Source of the DNA: Crossaster papposus
Taxonomy: Eukaryota; Echinodermata; Asteroidea; Velatida; Solasteridae
Assembly (NCBI GenBank): GCA_037893245.1
Contig: JBAIAA010000074.1
Span: forward strand, 2,790,001 to 2,854,000
Length of the DNA: 64,000 nt
Reading direction: 5' to 3'
Positions 13,061 through 23,700 of the stretch are shown in pieces. The notes under the pieces are model-generated. The model was not told where the DNA came from, did not search any database, and saw nothing but the letters and a program-made list of their open reading frames with translations. Numbering within the stretch: position 1 is the stretch's first letter; every line of letters starts with the position of its first letter. Made by a program: the position numbers and the translations under genes.

Positions 13061-13427
13061 AGGCCTAGTACTTTGTAGGCTAATGGCAGAAATTTGCATA
13101 TTCTAACTATTATTAAACTTCCTAAACTACCGGATATAGGGCCTACTTTACCGAATGTATGCCCTAATGTTAGTGGTAAAAAGAAGTCGAATCTGAATTT
13201 CTATTGTTTGTTTTAGAAGTCTTCGTTCAAAAATAAAAGGGTTAAAAAGGCTTTACAAAAATTAGGCCTACTACTAGGCTAACAGTAACAGTAGTCACAA
13301 CACATAATAACTGGTGACTAACAATAGCCTGAGGCATTGATAGTTTGCAGATGATTCACAGAACACATCTATCTCGCCTGATAAATGATAACTAAATAAT
13401 TTTGTTAAATTTATTTTATGTTCACAG

Positions 13428-16400
13428 GATATCCCATACAGCCAATCTCCGAAGAGCAAATTTGCTCGCATTATTGTTTGACCATCATGCCAATAGAAAG
13501 GGATACAGATGATATTGAGCAGTTCTTTACTTCAAGTGAGTACAAGGAACTCTCAGAGTATGAAAAGATGAGGCTGAAAAACATCAAGGAGAACTATGAA
13601 ATGATGATAGAAATTGGTGAGTTTCGTTCCTAGCAATGAGCCTAATTGCCATACAAAGTTTGTTGTTATGTTTCAGTGTCAAACTTTTAACCAATTGGAA
13701 AGGCTCAATTTGTTCCTCCACTAAACAATGTCAGTGTCACAAAATGTAAAGGTTGGGCAATTTTTTCTATTGACCAGAACTCTACTAATATTACATGTAA
13801 TGTTAACATAACCAACATTATCATTTTCACTTTTTGTCTTTAACCAGCCCTTAATTTAAGCTCATTTTAAATACCTTGAAAAAACAGTGTTTCTTATTAA
13901 AATAAAGTGAAAATGGGAGGATGCAAAACTTTATTAATTCCTAGTGTGTGGTTAAAAACCGCTGACCAATGCATACACTTCCAGTATTTTGTATGATTAG
14001 TTTAAATCTTCAAAATTTGTTCCCAGGTTTGAAGGTACCTAAGCCAGTGTTTATGAATGGGCCATTTCATAAGAGAAAACCTAAATATGTAGATTCGAGC
14101 GATAGTGATGAGGAATGGCGACCAGGAGGCACTGAGAACAAACAGAGAACAACAGGTATAAATGATTCAACAAATCAAAAATTGTTAAATTCAAACCAAT
14201 TTAAAAAAGAGTATTGTGAGGCTATGAATCTTATGATTTTTTTTTATCTTGTAACATTGCTAGTGTGTAGGCAGAAAAAGACTTTCACAGTTCCAGTCAA
14301 GAAGCAGGTGAACCTCAAACGTTCAGGCATCGCAGAATCGCAGGTATTTGTCCTTTTTTGCACAAGTGCCCCCTGGAGGGGTTAACATGCTGTAAAACTT
14401 GTAAAACATTAGACATGATTCAAGATGGGTTTCTGTTCCGTACACCTCTTGTAAGGCCTAATACCACCATCCACAGAATAGGCCTACTTGTAGTTTTTAA
14501 ATGTGAAAGTTGAATTTGTAGATTGTATGAACCTAAACAAAAATCTACAATTTTTTTTTTAGCTTTCATCAAACCAGAGTTCTGCATCAAAAGCACCTCC
14601 ACAAAGAAATGATGAAGACCCATTTGACTATCTTGGTCGTGTAACAATCAACGATGATGGAGAACTGGTGCCAGTAGAAGAACCTGAACCTAAAGAACTA
14701 AAGCCTCCAGTATCAAAGAAAAGATTAAGCAAAAAAGCAGGTATAATGCCATTAACCAGTTCGCGCCGGATGACGTATATAAACGCAAAGTTTCCCCAGA
14801 TTCAAAACGGATGACGCATAAACACGCCACGAGCAAGGCCGGAAATGTCTGTCAGCAGCGAGCAAGGCCGGAAATGCGTGGGTACTATTGGCCTGAACCC
14901 GCCTCAGATCGAGTTTTGTTAAAAATAATCACGCGCGTCGGCTCGGTGATGTTAAAATAATCCCGGCGTGAATTGGTTAATATTCAGATATTCCAGAAAC
15001 CACCAAAATAATTTCTCAGCAGGATGATTTTTTAATAACAATTGCTTTTATCCCAAGGTTTAATTGTAATTACTTTCGCTTGGAATAAATATGCTTTGTC
15101 ATTATCCATCTTTCCAATCATTTTCTCATGACAATTGTTACAGACATGGTTCCTCTAATAGTGTGTAGTTTCCAGTTAGAGATCTATCAAACATTGAAAC
15201 TCTTGTATGCTATGATATTTAATTTATAATTTGAATGTGTTTTAGATTTGGACAAGTCACGGAAACCAGAGCGTCGTTATCCTCAACGTGCTGGTGCCAA
15301 GAAGTGCTACAAGGACCTAGATGGTCCAAGTGACGACAGCTATGTGTGTATGTATTAAGAAATTCCATTTTCGCCCTGTTGAACAAGTGAGAAATGTGCC
15401 ATTATACTTGTGTCGTACTGATTGGAGATACACACAGCTTTACCTTCCATACGTACTGTGGACATTCCTTTGTCTTTGTGTAGTTAGGAAAACGTTGGCT
15501 AATTACTAATTTTCTCGCTTCCCCCAAACAATTTTACCTCAAATATTTATTCTTGGCCTCTCAGCTGTTCCTCTTACCTTTTCTATATATAACCCTAACC
15601 TGTTTTTCCTCAAAAGCTCTTTTTCAGAGACGGCAAAATGGACTGTGGACATGTCCAAGTCCACAAACTGTAACCTCTTTCCGCATTCTGTGAACGTCTA
15701 TTGCTCGGAGGTCCACAGTGCGTATGTAAGACTAACTCATGTAGATCAGATATGGTGTGTATAAGATAATGACAGTGTTAACAACTTGGAAACTTTTAGG
15801 TTTCACTGCTGATGATGTTCACTAGAGTGAATTTGGTTACATTTTTGTTCACTTTTAAAACTTAAATGCAGATTGTGAGGACTGCCATGAGTTGTTTGAG
15901 AATGATTGTCCACAGCATCCCTTGACCATCATCGGAGATTCACCAGTCCCTAAGGGGTGCAGGGACCAAGCCAAGCGAAGCCTTCCTGAGGGTTTAGTCG
16001 TTAAAGAAGCTGGAATTGAGAATGCCGGTCTTGGTGTTTGGGCTGATAAACAATTTCCCAAAGGTGTACGGTTTGGGCCATATGGAGGAGAGATCGTGGG
16101 AGAAGATGTCGGCCAAGACAGTGGCTATGCCTGGGAGGTAGGCAGTATAGTCAATTTGTCTATTTCTGTTAAAACAGGCACTTAAAATTATATAAACAGC
16201 ATTTCTGTTCTATTTTTCAAAGAAAAGCTCAGTGATTGTCCAGGCAACTTTTTGGGGGATGATAAAGCATGACCATACATTTAGTTACTGACAATAATGT
16301 CATTCCTCACCCTGCCCCACCAACTCCAACCATTCACCCCAACAAATTTTCAGACCAAATGATGAGTACTTTTTATATAAAGCCTATAATTTCTTATTCT

Positions 16401-19266
16401 TTTTTTGTATTGACTGTTGAATAAAGGAAGCATAATTGTGAGTCACCAGAGCTTATTTTTGAGAAAAGGACCATTATGTGAAAAACAATAAAAAACAAAG
16501 AATTGTTATATTCGATGTTACTTGTTGTAGTTAACCATAAATACCAACTATGTCTTGTAATACATCATTTTAAAGCTTATTTCTTGTAGATTTCATTTCT
16601 CTAAATATCTTAAAACGTTAAGATGCCTACTTTACAGCCCTTTCGTCGTGGACGGTCACAATTTTTAATCTTTACTCCGAAATAGGGCTGATTATGAAAT
16701 TTACTTGTCAGGATATGCAGGGCAATACTTTAGGCAATATACATTTTAATTTTTACATCCATTCAGTGTTCTCAAATAAGTATTGCCTGAAGAAAAAAAG
16801 TAGAGAATGTCAGTAAGACTAATTTTATATTTTTTTTAAATTGCTCAAAACAGGTTTTTGATCGTGATGGTAAGAGTCATTATGTTGATGGCAAGAACCC
16901 TAATAAAGGCAACTGGATGCGCTACGTCAACTGTGCGTGCAGCGAATCAGAGCAGAACCTCATCGCCTACCAGTACTGTGGCCAGATCTACTACAGGAGT
17001 TTTAAGCCGATTCAGCCAGGGCAGGAGTTACTTGTGTTCTATGGAGAGGAGTATGCAACAGAGCTGGGGATTGTGATCACCAACAATGTTAACAATAACA
17101 AAAGTAGGCACATTAAAAACAAAAACATTGTTGTTAATGTATGCAAAGTGCATGGGTACAAGTCAAACGTTTTAGTCTATGATGCAACTGCTTTAAAGGG
17201 AAAAAGGAAGGATACTCAGGTGATTATACTTCCATAAAATTTGGAACAAAATTTGTTTTCTTAGTCTAACCTAATTTATCTACTTGGGGTAACATTTCAA
17301 GGATGGAAAATACAGAAATTTGGGAAAATAAAAAATGATTAAAATAATGCATGAGACAAAATTTCAAGTATGATAATGGTGAAAATAATAGCCTTGTGGG
17401 ACTTGGGTGCTTGTTTTAGGTAAAATATTTTTAATTTTACATTTGTCTACCCCTCCCACCCCCCACCCCCCCCCCCCCCCCCTTCCCCCCAAAAAAGTTT
17501 TTTAATACATGACTATTATAGCAGTAGTGAGAATAGAAGGTGACGTGGGTGTGCAAAGCAGGCAGACTTAAATCATCGTTAAAGGTAGGATACACCATTT
17601 GCAGATATCAAACGTATTTACTACCGGGTTATTAAGAAATATCTTGCTCATTTGAAAGTAAATAATGATTCTAGGCATCCAGCAAAATGATTGCGCTAGA
17701 TATCCTGTAATTATTCCGAAAAATTTAATTTTATAAAGAAAAATTTGCGATCGCTAAAAAAACAAAGATAACATAAGAATAACTGCTCGACGCCGGTTGA
17801 AAACAAATGCTGTTTTTCATGCTTTTCTTGGCATCCATGATTGTAAAACTTTGGACAGGTCAGTTAAACGATATTTACTATAAAATACAACCCCCCAAAT
17901 CTAACCATTCATGATAATTCAAGCAATTACCAATGGTGTATCCTACCTTTAAATCTTGAGAAAAGAAATCTTGATTATTTGTACACATTTTTAAGACATT
18001 TTATCCATTTTCAGACTTTTGTCTAAATTGACAATATCATCCCTGGCAAAGGGTCTCAACCCTCCTCCACCACCCCCCCCCCCCCCCCCCTCATTCCCTC
18101 CCAAACAAATAAAATTTAAAAAAACCTAAAAAAAACGCACCTAGTTATTAGACTCTATTCAATTTAATAAAAATCTAAAATAAATGGCAAAGTGATTCTA
18201 ACCACATTAACTGCATGTTAATCATGAGATAGTTTTGACTATTTGTTGTTATTATATTACAGATTCCGAGCGACATCCATGTCCAAAGTGCAGCAAGATC
18301 TTCACTGACTACAAATTTCTAGCAGGGCATATTCGGCATTCACACCAATCATCCAAAGAGTGGTATGATTACCTGAAGCAGCAGAAAATCAAAGTTTCCG
18401 CCTTCAATGTAAATGCCTGCAACATCAAGGTGGCCTCACAGATCCAGCATTCTCTCGGTAGTAGTAAGAGATTATTCAGGAAAAGAAATTCTCAGCAGGA
18501 AAACATGACAGAATCAAAACTTATAAGCCCAACCATGCGCAGTTCAACTCCCACCAATGCAAGAAACTACACCTGCAAGATCTGTGGATTTACATGCACA
18601 GAGCATGTACTGTTAACAGAACATCACAAAAAGGTACACAATGATCAACAACTAGAAAAGTGTAAAATGGTTGTCAAGGAAGCTTGTAATGATTTAAAGA
18701 AAAGCATGACGAAACCTGATGGCAATAAATCCCTGGGAAAATGTGGAAATGGTGGAAAAATGTTACATAAGTGCGACCACTGTGATAAATCATTCACACA
18801 AAGTGGTAGCTTGAGGACACATATGATGATTCACAGTGGTGAAAGGCCATATGCATGCAGCCACTGTGATAAATCATTCACACAGAGTGGTAACTTGAGG
18901 GGGCACATGAGGATTCACAGTGGTGAAAGGCCATATGCATGCACCCACTGCGATAAATCATTCACACAAAGTTGTGACTTGAGGGTGCACATGAGGATTC
19001 ATAGTGGTGAAAGGCCATATGCATGCAGCCACTGTGGTAAATCATTCGCACAAAGTTGTAACTTGAGGGGGCATATGAGGATTCATAGTGGTGAAAGGCC
19101 ATATGCATGCACCCATTGTGATAAATCATTCACCAATAGTGGTCACTTGAGGGGACACATGAGGATTCACAGTGGTGAAAGGCCATATGCATGCAGCCAC
19201 TGTGATAAATCATTCACACAGAGTGCTAGTTTGAGGACACATATTAAGAGAATTCATACAAGTTAG
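13428..19266 (+). CDS. PRDM9 (Meisetz) orthologue: KRAB-like, SSXRD, PR/SET and C2H2 array
   Basis: In vertebrates PRDM9 binds DNA through its fingers and writes H3K4me3/K36me3 to place meiotic recombination hotspots. Exons are 13428-13616, 14027-14155, 14264-14343, 14563-14740, 15246-15347, 15872-16137, 16854-17103 and 18263-19266. Counted from ATG 13,487 they join in phase to 712 codons. Residues 1-43 are KRAB-like ([18 protein letters not shown]). SSXRD follows with PKPVFMN and [11 protein letters not shown]. The pre-SET knuckle is YCEDCHELF. The PR/SET domain has [25 protein letters not shown] and [15 protein letters not shown], which keeps the tyrosines needed for methyl transfer. A lone finger ([10 protein letters not shown]) precedes the array, as in mammals. 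The ATG has A at -3. The 14,264 acceptor and the 17,103 donor were chosen by phase; 17,219 is an alternative donor. Confidence 0.93.
14752..14980. repeat. M2 element inside a PRDM9 intron
   Basis: This full-length copy runs from TTAACCAGTTCGCGCCGG to GGCGTGAATTGGTTAA. It lies 11 bases beyond the donor at 14,741. It is in reverse orientation relative to the copy at 38,366. Confidence 0.85.
17451..17490. repeat. Long poly-C tract in the last PRDM9 intron
   Basis: An interrupted C-tract, with one uninterrupted run of about 18, lies in the intron preceding the zinc-finger exon. A second one is at 18,058-18,096. On the opposite strand both are G-runs that could form quadruplexes. Confidence 0.85.
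17579..17952. repeat. M1 element in the last PRDM9 intron
   Basis: This full copy begins TTAAAGGTAGGATACACCAT and ends GGTGTATCCTACCTTTAA. It lies in inverted orientation relative to the copy at 31,839. Confidence 0.9.
18058..18096. repeat. Second poly-C tract before the zinc-finger exon
   Basis: Nineteen or so consecutive C residues follow a CCTCCTCCACCA stretch, about 170 bases upstream of the finger exon. Confidence 0.85.
18769..19260 (+). repeat. 84-bp tandem array encoding six C2H2 fingers of PRDM9
   Basis: Six fingers of 28 residues repeat with an 84-bp period, joined by HSGERP linkers. Helix residues -1 to 6 read [35 protein letters not shown] and QSASLRT. The scaffold, C-x2-C-D-K-S-F and then L-R-x-H-M-R-I-H, is almost invariant. 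Most differences fall on helix positions -1, 2, 3 and 6, which contact DNA bases. The last finger is altered after its helix (HIKRIHTS) and ends the protein. Confidence 0.95.
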
Positions 19267-20720
19267 TAAACCCCATTTAGTGACTGATAAAATCAATGTC
19301 ATGTAAAGAACTGATAGGACCATGTACAGGTGAGTGACTTTCTAAACCACCTTTAGGAAACTCCAAATAACTTAAAAGGAATGTACATCATTTGCTTTTG
19401 GTGTAACTGTTAGTAAAGAATGGAGTAAGGGGGTTAGTATGTTATAGCAAATATTGTTACACCATGGTTACACTGACTTATTTTACATGTTTGGTTCGTA
19501 GACGCTAGAATATCAAAGGAAATATTTGGGATGTATACGTCAGGCTGTCTGAATTACAGGCTTTTTATAAATATTTTGTGTTTTAACTAAGTAAACCATA
19601 CGTTAAAAGTTCCGAGTTTATTGAAATGTTTTTATTGCTTTTAAACGAATTGTACGTACCTATTAAATGAAATTAGATGTTGTTTAAAAGTAGGATACAC
19701 CATTTGCAGATATCAAAAATATTTACTACCAAATTATTAAGAAATATCTTACTCGTCTAAAAGTTAAAAAAATGATTCTAGGCATCCAGCAAAATGATTG
19801 CGCTAGATATCCTGTAATTATTCTGAAAAATATTTTTAAAAAGACAAATTTGCGATTCGCCGTCCAAACACAAAAAATAACATAAGAATAACTGCTCGAC
19901 GCTAGTTAAAAACAAACGCTGTTTTTCGTGCTTTTCTCGGCATTCATGATTGTGAAACTTCGGAAAGGTCAGTTATAATATATTTACTATAAAATACAAC
20001 CCCCAAATCTACCCATTCATGATGATTCAAGCAATGACCAATGGTGTATCCTACCTTTAAATGCTGGATTTCGTTTTGCCAATGTATATATAAATGTTTT
20101 TGGAATGTGTGCCAATAATTTACATTGTTGGAGTTTGAATTTTTTTTACAAGTATGAAATTGTATACATATAGAAAATTAAAATATTCAATGTTGAATTC
20201 GAAAAAAAAAAATTGTTCATACTGTTGATCGAATGATGTATCCACCCGATTAGTCAATTCAATTTCATTATGAATCGATTGTGTAGAAATAACACCATGG
20301 TGGAGCAGCAGTTTGTTGCAATCGCTTTAAATTATTCATAACAAGACACAAAAAGATACTTCTCTAGCTTGAAAAAGGGAACAAATTGAATGTGTTTACA
20401 AACATAAATGGCAGCTTTTATCCAAACGATTCTGATTGGTTAAAAGTTTTAGTTAAGAAACTAACAAATAGCGCCCTCTTGTGTTTAGTTGAATTATAGT
20501 TTCTGATGCTGCAAGGTTTTGTTTTATTTTATTTCATTTTAATTATTCCCAAAATATCATTTGTTCAGAAAATGTTTTATTTACGTCATATTGTCCAAGA
20601 AACTCGTGATGAACCCTGATTTTCAGGTCGGAATCATAGACATCTAAAGTTTTCATGGCGGGAATAATTTTGTCAACATTTTGATAACGCCCTCTATAGT
20701 GAACCCAACCCAAATCATTT
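19267..20720. other. 3' flank of PRDM9 and intergenic DNA
   Basis: I find no clear AATAAA near the PRDM9 stop. An M1 element occupies 19,683-20,060. The remainder up to the next start codon shows no coding signal. Confidence 0.5.
19683..20060. repeat. M1 element downstream of PRDM9
   Basis: This full copy runs from AAAAGTAGGATACACCATTT to GGTGTATCCTACCTTTAA. It is closely similar to the copy at 17,579 and lies in the same orientation. Confidence 0.9.
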
Positions 20721-20732
20721 TAAGATGGCCGC
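20721..20732 (+). promoter_or_regulatory. YY1/TISU-like element over the start codon
   Basis: The start codon lies inside TAAGATGGCCGC, which differs by one base from the AAGATGGCGGC core. That core is known both as a YY1 site and as the TISU initiator of genes with very short 5' leaders. It suggests transcription starts only a few bases upstream. This is inference from the motif alone. Confidence 0.45.
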
Positions 20733-23700
20733 GCCCATGTGTGGATTTCCAGTGATTCCCAATCATGAAAACTTATTCGGAAAACAGGTGGAATTCTTGG
20801 CACACGGCGACAGAACTTTCTATACACTACCGGAGAAAGGTAGAGCGCAATTCTCTACCAAGAAAAGTGGTGTAAACAGTGGACAAATTGCGGAATTTAG
20901 GTCGTATATTAACAACAATGTTGTTGGTCGAGATTCGATATTCTTCGGACCGTACGGTCAACGAAAAGGTATGCAGTTCTGGTGAAACTACTTCTAATCC
21001 TAGCCATATTACTTTTTCCATCCCAAAATATGAGGCAATTGATTTTAACGTTTAGCACTAGCAGTAATTGCAGGCGTACGTACGTACTCGAGTCTTGCTT
21101 GTTGCTAGTAAGTAGTAATATTAATACGATTTTTAATTCTGCCCATGGCATGATGTCCGCTCCCTCAAAACTTGTATGTAGAGCCAAACGGTATCAAAAA
21201 CCATTGGCTGTGGCTGGGCAACTGGACAACCGATTAGCTGTAACTAGAAACAATAAATAAACAATACCATTCCCATTAATGTCTTGTAATGTAAAAACGA
21301 TCAATAACAATGAAAATGAAGATAAGATAAATTTGTGTGCGCTGTCCGTATGATTTTGGTCAATTTTGTTTATTTTCTGTTTTTCTCAAAATGTGGATTC
21401 GGCAAATAAATATACACCAGTCATCTTAATAATAATAATAAAACACAGCATTTGTAAGGCGCACTTTCTCTGTATACACATTCAAAGGCGCCGGTCCAGG
21501 TCAATAAAAGAAATCTCAGATGTGTTCAAAGGCCAGTCTGAAAAGATGTGTTTTAAGGGAGTTTTGGAAGTGAGAAATGTCATGTGTACTATCTGTTAGA
21601 CTTTGAGGCAGAGTTCCAGAGGCGGGGGGCAAGATTAGAGAAAGCTCTATCACCATAAGAGACATAGTCTTTGGGCAAGACGTTGCTTAATTCGCAGCCA
21701 CGAGAGGGCGCTATCGCGACAAACCATCATCACTCGCCATCCTGTCCGTAACAACGTCTTTGGAATTACGTAAATTTTTTTACCGAAAACGGTAAAAAAC
21801 TAGTGCGCATGCGCTATTTATGTATGTTAATAAAGGAAATTTGTTCTTCGCGCACGCGCACATACGACAGCTAGTGTAGAATAGGTCAGGTAGCAAGTAC
21901 CGAAAGATACTCGCACGAGTCATCAGAATGTCGCCGGCACGGTTTTCTCCGTGTGCACGGTGGGCTCCGAGATGGCAGAAGGAGCGGACAGGAAACCTAG
22001 GCGATGGTGTTAATCTGCGTTTAATTTATGGACATCATGTTTATTTCTAGTGATTTGGATAAATTTAACCTTATTATAATAAGTGCATTGAGGTAGGAAT
22101 ACATTCCTAATCTTACATGTACCTCCATTGCAAGTGTTGTCAAAGAATTAAATTTTGAAAATGATTCACATGTATTTTGAATTTCATTTGAGGCCAAAAA
22201 GAATTAACAAACAGCACTCTAAATGTCGCTGTTTGCTGCTTTGTATTAATAACTGAAACTCAATTAGAATGACTAAATGGCAACTGCAGTGCAAGGATAA
22301 AATGTGTCTAATTATAGTTTTCCCCTCTGAAAAATAGGCCATGTCCGAATTCCTTGGCTGCAGCTTAAAAGTTAAATTGCATAAAAGAATATTTTAGTAA
22401 GAATTAATTTATGATTACCCTGAAGCTTGCTTAGCCCAGTAATATACCCAGCACGATATGATGAGACCAAGGGACTACCCTTAGACCACCATATACCACC
22501 ATATACATATACACTCTAGTACTTACCTAACGCCCCCCCCCCCCTATTCCCTAAAAACCTACAAAGAATCATGAAAAAAACAGAATATTCCGCAAGCACA
22601 ATGGCGACCACAAAGGAGGGGGGGGGGGGGGGGGATTTTAAAATTATATGAAAAGGCACATAATTATATACGTAAGCAAAATTGTTTCCTTTGAGAAGTT
22701 GGGTTACTGATACCCCCTTCACATACACGGATTTTTCTTGCGAGTCTTTACGGATCGCACAGATTCACAAATCGTTCCTGGATCCTTACGATTTGGCCAG
22801 TTTTACGACTGATTTAAGTGTTGTTACGAGTTATTACGGGCTATTTACAGTTTATTATGGAATATTACGAGTTATTGCCATGTATTTACGTCAAAATTCC
22901 ACGATTTGTTAGGAGTTGTCACGGATAACTACAAGCATTTTACGACCTGTTTACGTGTTGTTACGAATAGTTACGAGTTAGTTACAAGTATTTACGAGTC
23001 CTCAGGATTTGTTGCCAAAAAATATATAAATCCTGCAAATCTCAATGTACATGTACAATCATTCGTAAAGTATACGTATTTATTATTAAAGTACTCGTAA
23101 CTACACGTAAAGTGCTCGTAATAACTCGTAACAATCCGTAAAGCCATCGTAACACGACCCGAATGAAATCGTTAACAACACGTAAGCACTCGTAATAATC
23201 CGTAAACAAATCGTAAACTAACCGTAACAAATTGTTAAAAAAATTGTTACGAGTCATTTACGGATTTTTGCGAGCAGTTTACGGATGGTTACGTGTTGTT
23301 GCGAGTGGTTTACGATACTTACGGATTGTTACAAGCTTTTTACGAGTAAATTTACGGAAAACTCAAACCGTGGACAATCGTAAGATTTGTTTGTGTCTGC
23401 GAGTTGTTGCGAGTTGTGACGAATTATTTACGGATACCAGCGAGTTATTTACGGATGCTTGCGATTGACTACGAGTTTGCGATCCGTAAAGACTCATAAG
23501 AAAAATCCGTGTATGTGAAGGGTGTATAAAGATCCTAAAAAGAAATTCGTCCTGATATATGACTAAAGAAATTCATGAAAATAAATATATTTTAAGGGGA
23601 TCGTTGTCATTTTCAAAATACCAAACGGATTCTGCCTTTAAAACTTGTTGGCAAGAGATGACCCTAATTAATATGTACCGAAAAGTCTTCCATTTTCACG

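Noticed and set aside
17104..17219. Extension of the PRDM9 SET exon to a donor at 17,219
   Set aside because: The frame stays open, but that donor is phase 0 while the finger exon needs one preceding base; the donor at 17,103 fits.
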